NCBI GenBank assembly: GCA_910585055.1
Contig: CAJUBY010000018.1
Span: forward strand, 1 to 29,713
Reading direction: 5' to 3'
Source of the DNA: an uncultured Christensenella sp.
Lineage (GTDB): Bacteria; Bacillota; Clostridia; Christensenellales; Pumilibacteraceae
DNA: 29,713 bases
Of the stretch, positions 1 through 11,200 are shown piece by piece; positions within the stretch are counted from its first letter, which is position 1; every line of letters begins with the position of its first letter. The position numbers and the translations under genes are program-made. The notes under the pieces were generated by a model. That model searched no databases. It was not told where the DNA came from and was given only the letters and a program-made list of their open reading frames with translations.

Positions 1-85
1 CCCATTCACAAGCTATTTAGTTATTTTTCTGTCCAACTTTTGGGGTTCATAGCAGACCGGGGGTTTTTTATTTGATGCGATAATA
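1..85. other. Edge region downstream of groL, no gene seen
   Basis: No coding region can be supported here. A short GC-rich stretch followed by a T run (about 57-70) looks like the 3' half of a rightward intrinsic terminator, but I cannot find a matching left arm. On the minus strand, downstream of groL, there is a weak 4-bp stem (CCAA/TTGG near 33-43) without a T tract, so no convincing groL terminator is visible. Confidence 0.4.
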
Positions 86-1714
86 TCAATACATGCCGCC
101 CATATCGCCGCCGGGTGCCGCCGCAGGCGCCGGGGGAGTGGGTATATCGCATACGGCGGATTCCGTAGTGAGAAGCGTCGACGCGATGGAAGTGGCGTTT
201 TGCAATGCGGAACGCGTTACCTTGGTCGGGTCGATTATGCCTTTTTTGACTATATCGCAGTATGTGTCTTTGAGCGCGTCGTAACCGTAGTTTGCTTTGT
301 TTGCGGTGAGTACGTTGTTTACGACCACAGCTCCGTCGACACCGGCATTGACGGCGATCTGTTTCAACGGTTCTTCTATTGCTTTACGTACGATAACGGC
401 ACCCGTTTTTTCGTCGCCTTCGAGTGCTGCGATCAGTTTGTCGAGCTCGGGAACGGCGGAAAGGAGAGCGACGCCGCCGCCGGGAACGATACCTTCTTCC
501 ACAGCTGCGCGAGTTGCCGCCAAAGCGTCTTCGATACGAAGTTTCTTTTCTTTCATTTCGACTTCGGTCGCCGCGCCTACATTTATGACCGCAACTCCGC
601 CTACAAGTTTTGCCAAACGTTCTTGAAGTTTTTCGCGGTCGTAGTCGGATGTGGTGTTCTCAAGCTGAACGCGGATAGCTTTGACACGCGCCGCTATGTC
701 GTCGGGATTGCCTTTGCCTTCGACGATGGTGGTGTTGTCTTTGTCCACCTTGACGGTTTTTGCTCTGCCGAGCATCGTAAGATCGGCGTCTTTCAATTCG
801 ATACCGGTCTCGTTGGATATGAGCGTGCCGCCTGTAAGCGCCGCGATGTCGCGGAGCATTTCTTTGCGGCGATCGCCGAAGCCGGGCGCTTTGACCGCTA
901 CGCAGTTGAAAGTGCCGCGGAGCTTGTTTACAACGAGCGTTGCGAGCGGTTCGGACTCGATATCGTCGGCTATTATAAGAAGTTTAAGCCCTTGAGATAC
1001 GACCTTTTCGAGCAGCGGCAGGATCTCCTGTATGTTGGAAATCTTGTTGTCCGTGATAAGAATGACGGGGTTGTCCAAAACCGCTTCCATTTTTTCGGTG
1101 TCGGTGCACATGTAGGGGGAAGCATAGCCGCGGTCGAACTGCATACCTTCGGTAAACGCAAGATCGGTCGTCATGGTCTTGGATTCTTCAACGGTGATAA
1201 CGCCGTCATTGCCGACTTTTTCCATTGCTTCGCTTATAAGTTCGCCTATATTGTCGTCGGATGCGGAAATAGACGCTACCTGTTTGATCGCGGTCTTTCC
1301 GTCTACGGCTTTGCTTATGGCTTTGAGTTTGGCAACTGCGGTTTCCGTAGCTTTTTCTATGCCTTTGCGTACGATCATGGGATTGGCGCCGGCGGCAACG
1401 TTTTTAAGCCCTTCGCGTATTATAGCTTGCGCGAGCAGGCAAGCGGTAGTGGTACCGTCACCGGCTACGTCGTTGGTTTTGGTGGAAACTTCCTTGACGA
1501 TCTGCGCGCCCATGTTTTCGAACGGATCCTCGAGTTCGATCTCTTTCGCAATGGTCACACCGTCGTTAGTGATAAGGGGAGCGCCGTATTTTTTGTCCAA
1601 TACTACGTTTCTGCCCTTGGGACCGAGCGTTATTTTAACGGTATCGGCAAGGGTATTTACGCCTTTTTCGAGTGCTTTACGGGCTTCGTCGCCCGTTTTG
1701 ATCTGTTTTGCCAT
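86..1714 (-). CDS. groL: Chaperonin GroEL (60 kDa chaperonin, Cpn60)
   Basis: Cytosolic ATP-dependent folding chaperonin that forms a double heptameric ring and encloses substrate proteins together with GroES. The 542-residue product has the usual length. It begins MAKQIKTGDEARKALEKG and shows the family ATP-site blocks, including LGPKGRNVVL, NDGVTIAKEIELED and GDGTTTA near residue 86. The equatorial block GGGVALL and the flexible C-terminal Gly-Gly-Met tail (GGDMGGMY) are also present. The start is fixed by an AAGGAG ribosome binding site at 1725-1730. It lies 40 bases downstream of groS and is evidently cotranscribed with it from the promoter at 2074-2102. Nothing is unusual in the protein. 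A 507-codon open frame lies opposite it but looks like a codon-bias shadow. Identification is essentially certain. Confidence 0.99.
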   Translation of the reverse strand: MAKQIKTGDEARKALEKGVNTLADTVKITLGPKGRNVVLDKKYGAPLITNDGVTIAKEIELEDPFENMGAQIVKEVSTKTNDVAGDGTTTACLLAQAIIREGLKNVAAGANPMIVRKGIEKATETAVAKLKAISKAVDGKTAIKQVASISASDDNIGELISEAMEKVGNDGVITVEESKTMTTDLAFTEGMQFDRGYASPYMCTDTEKMEAVLDNPVILITDNKISNIQEILPLLEKVVSQGLKLLIIADDIESEPLATLVVNKLRGTFNCVAVKAPGFGDRRKEMLRDIAALTGGTLISNETGIELKDADLTMLGRAKTVKVDKDNTTIVEGKGNPDDIAARVKAIRVQLENTTSDYDREKLQERLAKLVGGVAVINVGAATEVEMKEKKLRIEDALAATRAAVEEGIVPGGGVALLSAVPELDKLIAALEGDEKTGAVIVRKAIEEPLKQIAVNAGVDGAVVVNNVLTANKANYGYDALKDTYCDIVKKGIIDPTKVTRSALQNATSIASTLLTTESAVCDIPTPPAPAAAPGGDMGGMY

Positions 1715-1754
1715 GATTTATAATCTCCTTAAACCTTAAAATGTAAGTTTGCGA

Positions 1755-2042
1755 TCAGTTTTCGACTACAGCGAGTACGTCGCTTTGACGCATTACCGTA
1801 AACGTTTTGTTGTCTACTTTGAACTCGCTGCCGGCATACTTCGAATAGAGTACTGTATCGCCGACTTTGACTACCATTTTTACGTCCTTTCCGTCAACTT
1901 GTCCGCCGGGGCCGACGGCTGTTACGCGTGCCATCTGCGGTTTTTCCTGATCTTTTGCGAGCAGTACGATACCGCTTTTGGTTTTTTCCTCTGTTTCCAA
2001 AGGCTCTATAACAATACGGTCAAACAATGGTTTTATATTCAT
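1755..2042 (-). CDS. groS: Co-chaperonin GroES (10 kDa chaperonin)
   Basis: Heptameric lid of the GroEL folding chamber. The 95-residue product has the family length. It begins MNIKPLFDRIVIEPLE, then carries the mobile-loop segment KTKSGIVLLAKDQEKPQMA, the block VTAVGPGGQVDGK and the ending SDVLAVVEN. The ATG is preceded by AGGAGGTT (2047-2054), a near-perfect ribosome binding site. It is the first gene of a two-gene groS-groL operon on the minus strand and diverges from the giant surface-protein gene. The promoter in front is sigma-A-like. I see no CIRCE inverted repeat (the HrcA operator) and no CtsR heptad pair, the two repressor sites usual for this operon in Bacillota. Confidence 0.99.
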   Translation of the reverse strand: MNIKPLFDRIVIEPLETEEKTKSGIVLLAKDQEKPQMARVTAVGPGGQVDGKDVKMVVKVGDTVLYSKYAGSEFKVDNKTFTVMRQSDVLAVVEN

Positions 2043-2073
2043 ATTTAACCTCCTATATTTTATGACCGAGCAT

Positions 2074-2102
2074 ATATTAGCTTATCTGCCTTCAAATGTC
2101 AA
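2074..2102 (-). promoter_or_regulatory. Sigma-A promoter of groS-groL
   Basis: Read on the minus strand there is a perfect TTGACA (2097-2102), a 17-base spacer and TAATAT (2074-2079). This places transcription start near 2066-2068, about 25 bases before the groS start codon. No HrcA or CtsR operator overlaps it. The match to consensus is strong, but the start site is inferred. Confidence 0.8.
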
Positions 2103-2176
2103 GCAAATCTACTGTTGTTTTACCGGGAATTTAAAATTTTTTGTCGATATATATTGATTATAATAGAGCAAAAGTG

Positions 2177-2205
2177 TTGACAAATTATGAACAATATGTT
2201 AACAT
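2177..2205 (+). promoter_or_regulatory. Probable promoter of the giant surface-protein gene
   Basis: TTGACA (2177-2182), a 17-base spacer and TAACAT (2200-2205) point towards the giant gene. The -10 hexamer is part of a perfect 10-bp palindrome, ATGTTAACAT (2196-2205), which could serve as an operator. Predicted transcription start is near 2212, giving a leader of about 80 bases. A TATAAT at 2159-2164 has no convincing -35 partner. Confidence 0.6.
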
Positions 2206-2225
2206 TTAACTGTATATCTATGCAA

Positions 2226-2247
2226 TTGTGAACAAATTGTAAACAAA
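2226..2247 (+). repeat. Two tandem 11-bp operator-like direct repeats
   Basis: TTGTGAACAAA (2226-2236) is followed at once by TTGTAAACAAA (2237-2247), differing at one base. Each copy is itself a TTGT-NN-ACAA inverted repeat. The 11-bp period places both on nearly the same face of the helix. They fall just downstream of the predicted start of the giant gene's transcript, a usual place for a repressor. The binding protein is unknown. Confidence 0.45.
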
Positions 2248-2283
2248 ATTGCCGATTCGGCGTTCGAAACTACCTTACCAAAC

Positions 2284-2290
2284 GAGGTGA
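2284..2290 (+). promoter_or_regulatory. Ribosome binding site deciding the giant gene's start
   Basis: GAGGTGA lies directly before AC-ATG at 2293. An in-frame GTG at 2287 is part of this Shine-Dalgarno sequence, so it cannot be the start; the ATG at 2293 is preferred. Confidence 0.75.
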
Positions 2291-2292
2291 AC

Positions 2293-5200
2293 ATGGATAA
2301 AAACAGAACGAGATCAAAACGCGGCTTTTCCAAAAAGCTTCTGTTTGCGGTTGCCGGCACGTTTATAGCAGTCGTTCTCGCGGTAACGTGCGGACTGTGT
2401 TTTTCGGGCAATTCCGAAAAACGCGTCGCCGTCGACGAGATCGAGCAGGGAACTGCGGAAACCTCGCAGAACTATTCGAACCTGACGGGCAATCAGCTTA
2501 TCAATTATATAAATTCGGGTACGTTCAGCAACGGTAACTACGTCGATTTTACTTATAACGGCAGTTATTATTCTATAACGTTGCCCATAGGAACGTACAG
2601 ATTCGAAGTTTGGGGTGCGCAGGGCGGCAGCTACAACGGTTCCGGGAACGGCGGTAAGGGCGGTTACTCTTTCGGTCAGATCACATATACGTCGCAGACC
2701 ACCATACATATATATATAGGCGGAATGGGTGCCAACGGAAGCGGCAGGATAGACGGCGGCGGAGACTCCATAACGAGAAGCGGCGGTTACAACGGCGGCG
2801 GCTACGGTACCGGTTACGGCGGATCGGGCGGCGGCGGCGCTACCGATATAAGGACTACTTCCGGTTCCGCGACGAATTCCTCCAGCTATAACACAAGATT
2901 TATAATCGCTGCCGGCGGCGGCGGAAGCAACGGTAATTCCAGCTCAAATAATCACGGTTCCAATGCAAGTGTGTATTACGGAGCCAACGGATGCCGCAGC
3001 AGACACCGCAGCAGCTGGTCCAACGACGAAGGCGGCGGCGGCGGCGGTTATTACGGCGGCACGGTAAACCACGGCGACGATCCTCTGTGGTCTTACGCCG
3101 GATCCAATTTCGTAAATACTTCCAAATTCAACAGCGGCACTACCGGAAACAGTTACGGACAGCAGCCGGGCAACGGTAAGGCTCGCATAACCGCGATAAG
3201 TATAAACAAACCGCCTGTTACCAAAAACAGTAGTACCACGGTAAATAAGCGCGGTGTGGCAGGTACTGTTTCGATCGCGGCAAGTAAGATCGCAAGCGAT
3301 CCCGAAGGAACGCCGGTGTATTTTACCAACGGTACGGCGGGGCAGTACGATACATTTACTCAGGCAGCGGACCGCGGCGTGTGGTTTAATTCGTCTTGCA
3401 ACGATACGTACAGGGCGGATAAATATTTCAGTTGGACATGGACGTCCAATACGACGCTTAATATAACGGGCGTCAAAAAATATCCGCGCAGCGGAATAGA
3501 CGGCAGTACGAAAAACGGCGAGATAACTCTTTATACCAAGATACGCGACAATTTTGTCGGCGGAACGTCTCAGCGCGGAAATGCTGTCATATCGTTTAAA
3601 GTGACCGTACCTCCCAATACGATAAACGAGCGAAGCGGAAACACCGGCACTGTTGTCGTTTCCACAAACAACAATAAACTGTTTATAGGCAGATCAAACA
3701 CATTGACGCCGCCTGCAACGGGTACGGCGACGTCGAGTACGCTGTACAATCCGCTCGGGACCAACAGATATACGGCTATAATGGAACAGCCGTTGCGCTA
3801 TAACGAGCCTGTTACGATCAAAGCGTCCGATCTGGTGCTCGGTGACAATGCAAATAATGCGTTGCGTTCGGGCGATACGTGGGCTATCGCGCTCAACAGC
3901 ACTACGGCGATAACCGGTTCGTCCAGAAAATACAGGATAGACGAGTACGAGGGCAGCAAAACGCATACCGTTTCGGTATATAATTCGTCGCGCGTACTTG
4001 TGGCAAATACGTTCAGTCAGCTTTCGTTCAGATGTTTGACGCCCGATCCGACGTATCAGGTGTTTACCGTTACCGTATATCAGGTGGAAAACTCCACTGT
4101 ATATACAAGCGGACAGACAACAAATGTAGTGCCCGATATAACGGCAAAAACCGTTGATATCGTATTTAAAATGGATAATACCCGACCCGTACTGAAAGAT
4201 GCGGCGGATATATCCATCAAAAACGGCGTAAACGCTTCGGGCGCGGACGTCAATATAAAGGCGCCTGTATTGGAAGTAAACACGCTCGGAAGCAAAAGCA
4301 TAACGCTCAACGATTTCTATTACGATAAAGATACGGCTTCCGGCATGTCTACCGCTACGCACCAGATAAAAGACGTGGTCGTAGCAGAGCGCGAATATAT
4401 CCAGCTTGACAAATACGGCAGTGTCGTATCTACGGTAAACGATAAAACAGCCGAAAAGAAGTCGTATTTCAACGCGGTTTTAAATGAAAGCGCGTCGGAT
4501 ATGTTCGGAAATTCGGCATCAAACGGTTCTTTGACAACGGGTATGTTCAATGGCGGCGATTTCGAAACGGGATTCGAAAACTCGTATATCGATACGGGCG
4601 TATCCGGGAACGCATTTATCCGTTATTCGTTCAGCGGTATTACTCTTAACATAACCGGTCTGAGAGCGACGTACAACATGTACAACGCCGACCGTACCGG
4701 CAAAAAATCGGCGATAGGCGGTACAGGTGTTGCGGCAGGGAATACTACGCACGGTAAGCCTACGTTGAGCGGTGCGAATAATATACTCAACGCCGGCGAT
4801 TTTTATATCCTTATAAAAGTACAGGATAAAAACGATTCCGCAGACGAGGGCATATGGCTGCCTCTCGGTATCCGCGTTGCAAACAAGGCGCCGACCGACA
4901 TGTCGAGAGAACGTGACGGCGCCGGCGCGACTGTCATGCCTACCGCGGAAGGCGAACCTACCCAAAGTTTTTACTTTACGCCTATGGGGATAACGATAAA
5001 TCAGAACACGGTTCCCGTCGGCTGGTATTTGAATAACGGAGTGTATAATTCTTCGGGCTTAAAGCCTATTGCTTCCGACGCGGATAACTTTTTCTCGGCA
5101 AACATGCTTAACGGAGAAAACGTGTTCGATCCGGGCGAAACAGGCAAGCTGAACGAGCTGATCAAGATAACTTCGTCTGCTGCGGACATACGTAACAGCA

Positions 5201-8200
5201 TCACGCAGGCAGGAAATAACAATACATCCTACAATGCCAACGGCGAATATTTCAGTGTGGAAATTATACCTATATATATCCCGGTGGCATATTTCGGAAA
5301 CAGGGTAAAGACAACGGCTGCGACCACTCCGATAAGTTATAACGGTGGCGAGATCTACGACTGTATAGCTGTAGACGGAATAAAAATTACGCTCAACAGC
5401 TGGACGCATAATAGATATCTTCATGCCAAAGTAAATATTGCCGACTGTGTAGGAGCAACGGGCACTGTCGAGATAGCCGTTAAAGTTTCCAACAGTGCGC
5501 CGCAGTATCTCGAAAAATCTAAGGTAGCGGAACTTGATTACGAGACAGACGGTCAAAAGATCAAGTCTGTTTATACAACAAATTCCGACGAAACGGTAAT
5601 CGAATACAGTGTTCCCGTGCATACGACGGTCGTCGTAACGCCGTACGATCTGTTGACGGATGTCAATATGTCGCTTCAGATGAACGACAAGCCGTTTACT
5701 TTGAACGGACTTTCGGGTCTGTTCGATACAAACAGCGGCGTTTATTCCGTAGATGCCGTACGCGGCGCCAACGATAACCGCGCCACGGTCACCGGAATAG
5801 CCAACTCTTACAACGCCAAATACAATTACAGCTCCACTGAGTATGAAAACACGTTGCGTCCGGCGCTTGCGAATCTGCAGACCAAGCGTAATTTCGGCGA
5901 CGTATCGGTCGCCAACTCGTTCGGCAGTCATTTGTCGGGCGAGACCAATACAGACAGATTGTATTTCGAGCGTAACGACGACGGATCCAATCTGGACGGA
6001 TTTACTTTCGATCCGTACAAAACGGCGGAAGGTCGTAAGAATTTTGCGATGCCGTCCGTAATAGGCGATTCGTTCGTATCTTATTATTTCGGAAATAAGA
6101 TAGTATTCTCCGATAATACAGGCTACGATCTAGACTTTTTGGTAATTACCGCAGTCAAGAGAACGCAGAACAGCGCACCCGTAGAATTTACGCTTACAGT
6201 CCGCGACAGAATGGGTGCAGGCGCGTCCGGCGCGGCGAGCGGTGTTAAGACCGTAAAGGTCAAGATAAACGTCATCAACAGTAAACCGAGGGTACAGAAG
6301 CCCGACCGTATATACACGCTGACGACCAATCCTATCATAGTACCGGAAAGCGAAGACGAAAACGAAGGTCTTACGTCGCCGTCTTTCACGCTTCCCGGCA
6401 TGAACACCCCGTTCTCCGTTATACCTTCTACGCTTATAATAAACGCGCGCAGCAGCAGTACCGACGTATCCGAAAACTTCCTTATAGATAACGAAGATCC
6501 GGCTAATGTTTCGTTTTACGTGACGTCGTCGGTGCGGTGGTCCGTCATCGGCGAATATACCGACTCGGAAGGTGTTGTACACCGCAGCGACAGAGATGCC
6601 GCGGGTAACAGCTATATCGATAATTATTTAAGAGTGTCTATCGATTCGCAGACCATGACGATAACCGCGTTGAACTCTACTCAGGCGGTGCAGCGTTTGT
6701 ATGTTGTATTCAGCGTTACCGACGGCAGATACGACGCATTCGGCGAGCAGGAATATTCGACTTGCCGGATCCAGATCGAAGTGATAAACGCGCGCTTAAA
6801 AGCAAACAACGGCGATAACGGTTTTGCCGTCAACGACGGAACAAATGTAAGCGTCGACAATCTTTGGAGCGTGGAATCGCTGAGCGATCAGGATATTAAA
6901 CGCGACAGATATTTCGTATCCGGCAGCAATGCGGAAAGATTGCTCAGAGCAGACAATCCCGGTCTTGCATACGGTCAGGTGAAAACGCTCGTAACGGATA
7001 CCGACGGATTGCAGGGCGCCGTCCTTTCTCCTGCGAGTGCGCCGGAGAATACCAACGATCCCGAAAAAGGATACTATAACGCGGACTTTTCAGAGTGTAC
7101 GACTGCAGCGCAGTTTGCCGCTGCGTGTAAGCTCGCCGTTCCGCAGATAAGCAGAAGCACCAACTGGGAAAGCAATTTCCCGTCCGCCGTATTGCTGAAC
7201 GTATACAGACTGGGCGAAAGCAACGGACAGATATCCATGCCCGTAGTGCCTACCGACGGTTCGCCGGCAAGCGATATAGCATACGTTACCACGGCGGAAA
7301 TAATATACTTCGTAAACGGCGCGCAATATACGGCTTCGCAGCTTGTGAGCGCCGAAAGCAAGGTATTCGAAGACGAAGCGCTCCGCGTGAAATTTTTCGA
7401 TTCCGAAGGGCGATGGATAGTTACGGATTGGGCAGTAAAGATAGTCCCTGCCAAATCGACAACTTCCACCGACTTTATCAACCTGCGTATTTCTATGCGC
7501 GACGAGACCCGTTTCGGCGGCGGTACCGCAGGAAAGGAGACCGCATTTGTTAAGGGCGAGCCTGCGCGCGTTTCCGACAATGTTGTTATAGCCTATAACC
7601 TTTCGGTAAGCGATATCGGTATAATCCCGTATTCTTATTACAACCAGTTCGGCGGTTACTATACCGTTACGGACGGCGAAGACGAGTCGGTGAACTATGT
7701 TCCCACGTACGACGGAGTACAGTCATCCGTGTACCCTACGGGAATGAGCGATCTTTATCTCGATAACGATAAGATAACGAACGGTCCTTCGGGAACGCCC
7801 GTAAAGACACGAAACGGCAATAATGTTGTCGACAGTACCGCCGCCGGCGTACATTCCGGCACGGTGTACGACACGTCGTCCGACGACTATAAAAACGGTT
7901 ATACTTACGATATAAATAAATTGGTCGGCGGCAGTGTCGAGTTGGATACCGAAAGACGTGAATCTGCTTTCAGATTTTCCGATGTTCTTAATATCTCCGA
8001 TACCGATGTTTACGTGCCTATGAGCTATTTCGCACTTCGCAGATCGCTAGTGGAAATAGCCGGCGACGGTTCGTGGACGTTCGATGCCAACAGATATATT
8101 TCTTACGATCTCGATAAGGATACTTTCGGCGCTTATACGCGTAAGGAAGGTTTCCTGAATGCAGTAAGTATCAGCGACGGTACGCATGTTTGGAAAGGCG

Positions 8201-11200
8201 CAACGGGCGAATACCGCTTGTCGGAAAATCCGTATGTAAGCATCAATTCGTTCGAACTCGACGATTATCCTACGCAGTCCGGTGCCGAATACGATAGGGA
8301 GTTCGGCGCATTGACGTCCAGTCCGTATTTTAACAATTGTCTGTCGGTCACTACTTATAACGGAAGCACGGTAAACGACCTGCTTAAAAATTCTCAGAAC
8401 TATACGCATTTAGTCGGCGACGGACATTTAATGTACCTTAACGGACAGGAATCCAGTTTGCAGGAAAACCGGTTCGGTATAAGGATCAAAAAGAACAAGA
8501 CGCGCGCGGCGTCCGGAACGGTTACGATGACTGTCGCTGTAGCGCAGTGTAAACGCGATAACAGCGGCACGATAGTCGACTACGATGCGTCGACGCGCGA
8601 CAAAAATACGGCAAAAGTCACGTTTAAGCTGGAGATCGACAACAGCCCGATCACGCTCGTTCAGTCGGGCGGTGCGGAAAGCGGCGTAGCTTACGATACG
8701 CATTCCGGTTACTATACTTCGCTTACAATGAATACCGGATCTTCGGTGCAGAAGGCCATGCTTTCGCGTAACGGTGGGATCGTGTCGGGTATCAACCGTG
8801 TCATTGAATACCAAGACCGCGACGTAGTCGACGGTGCGGACGGCGAAGAGAAATCGGATAAAGCGAGGTTCTACTTCGATTCGTTGAGAAAACTCAATTC
8901 GTGGTCGGGCGTCGCGGATAACGGCGACAGTACCGAGGTATCTGCGACCGCGCAGAGGTTGATGCAGTATTCTACAGCTAGCGGATTTATGTTTGTCAAT
9001 ACTTCCGATGCGGTACAGGGTTCTGCACAGAGAAGCGAACGCTATGCGCAGATATCCATGCAAAACTATTTCGATGCCGCAAACGCGAGTTCGGTAAATG
9101 CGATAGACGGGACTTATCTGCCCAACGGCGGAATATATTCCAAAAACAACAATAACGGTTACGATAAATATTTCGGTGTGGAGATCTCCGCAGACGGTGC
9201 GACTCTTTCCGTAACGCCTAGAGCAAAGACCATAATAAATACCGATATGCTTCCGTCGTCCGACGTGGGCGAAATCACCGAGTATTATGCTGCGCGCGGA
9301 CTTGTATACGAACCCGGATTGGGCGGTTATTATCCGCTTAAAGTCATAATTTACGACGACCACGGCGACGGAGTTTCCGCCGGATCGTACGTCGCGCTCG
9401 AAGTGCGTGTGCGCATAAACGGATCCGCTCCGACTTTGTCCGAAAACCTCGAAAACCACAAGGTAAACGGAGTGGTTTCCGGTAAGGAGATCAATGTTGC
9501 GCTGCCGGTCGGTCAGCGGTATTCGTTCAGTATTAAGGACGTTATAACGCCGGGCAACCTGCTTGCAAGCTCTACCGAAAACAGCAGAACGCTTTTCTGG
9601 GCTTACGATTACAATAAGCTCAAGAACGATACGGGCAGTTATTCGCCCGATATGAACACCACCAAACTAAACGATCTATTCAGGCTGGAAACCGGTTCGT
9701 ATCTTCTTTCGCCGTTCGATGGTTGGGTAAAGACTGATAATAAAGATCTGCGTGAAGGAAATGCCAAATTCTCGTCGGCGCAAGGCGACGGGTACGGCAC
9801 CGATGTAACGTTGCAGCCCGATGTAGTCATGTACATGGATTATACCGTCAACGTAAACGGAACGGTGGGCAAAGGTCCGCTCAGCGATAAAGCCGTTCCG
9901 GAAGGCAATACCGTAAACTTTATGGTAAACCGCCGTATGACGTATAAGAACGGCACTGTTTCTCAGCAGATAAATGACTTTACATTTGTGCTCTCGTTTA
10001 AGGACAGTGACGGAAACAGGACCGAAAATCTCTATATCAATATAGCGGTCACAAACCAAGCGCCGTCTATACGTGCGCAGGCGGTATCTGCCGCGGAAGG
10101 CTTTACGAGAATGCGCGTAGGCGATTCGTTTACCGTTGTAACGACGTCGTACGACAGATTCGTAGGTTCGGAAACAGGCGGAACGACTTTGAGCGAATCG
10201 GCGGCGGCATCGTCCACGCACACCATCATATCTTCCGGTATGTCGATAGGCGATGCTAAGTTGCTCGACAAAAGAGCATCCGTAAAATACAGCGATCTTA
10301 CGGCGACCAATCTGGATACGCCGGCTTATAAGCTTCACAATTACGACCGTAATAATGTAAATGCACAGCATCTCGGTTATATCGCCGTCGCCGACGACGA
10401 TACGCCGTGGGGCTTGCGCATAGAGAACATAGAGTATTACAGTGAAGGGTGCTTCGATATAGCGATCCTCAACGACAGACTGCCGCTCGAAGGTCGGACT
10501 TCCGGCGATACAAAGGCGATAAGTGCAGAGATCAGAGCTACAGGTGTTTGCACCAACATGCCTGTTTCTATCACGCTTGTAGATGCCGACGGCGCGCGTA
10601 TCGTGTTTACCATGTATGTGACCGTTGTCAGTTCCAAGCCCAGTCCAATTCCGGATAGGCATAGCACATATACGCGCAGTCCCGCGTTGCTTTCGACCGG
10701 TGTGGACGGAGTTTATAAAACGTATATGGTGTCGAGTGCGCTGACGTCGACGAGTCTTACGGGTAAAACTTTGAGCGACGGGACCAAAAACGTAACGGTT
10801 TACGGCGAGATCGATCTGCCTGTCAACAAGATCGCGTACGATCCGGATATAAAAGACAACGCGCGGATCGCGCTGTATTCGGGCGATAACGACGAATCCG
10901 ATTACAATGTCTTTACGTTGAACGGCATAAACATGATCAAGGACGGTAATGTATATACCAACGGTATATTCAGGATAGAAGTCGCATCCGACTTTACGTC
11001 GTTCAAGATAAAATGTCTCACTTACAATGCGACGAGCGACAGCGACACGCTTAAATTCTATATCCGCGACTGCGGTAACAACGTGTTCGAAAACGCGATC
11101 CCGATAGAGATCAATATCTGTACGCTTCCTTCGTCTATCGTCAACGAGGCGCAGACCGCTACCGGCAAGGTAATTAATTCGTCCATCCAAAAAGATACGC

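Noticed and set aside
200..1723. 507-codon plus-strand frame opposite groL
   Set aside because: groL is unmistakable on the other strand. The antisense product resembles no family and contains runs of Phe/Tyr/Cys typical of reversed codons.
2041..2102. CtsR box suggested by TCAAATGTCAA
   Set aside because: The repeat spacing is 7 rather than the 10 bases of a CtsR heptad pair, and most of it is simply the -35 hexamer of the groS promoter.
2159..2164. TATAAT taken as the main -10 of the giant gene
   Set aside because: No acceptable -35 lies 16-18 bases upstream. The pair at 2177-2205 is better spaced and nearer the gene.
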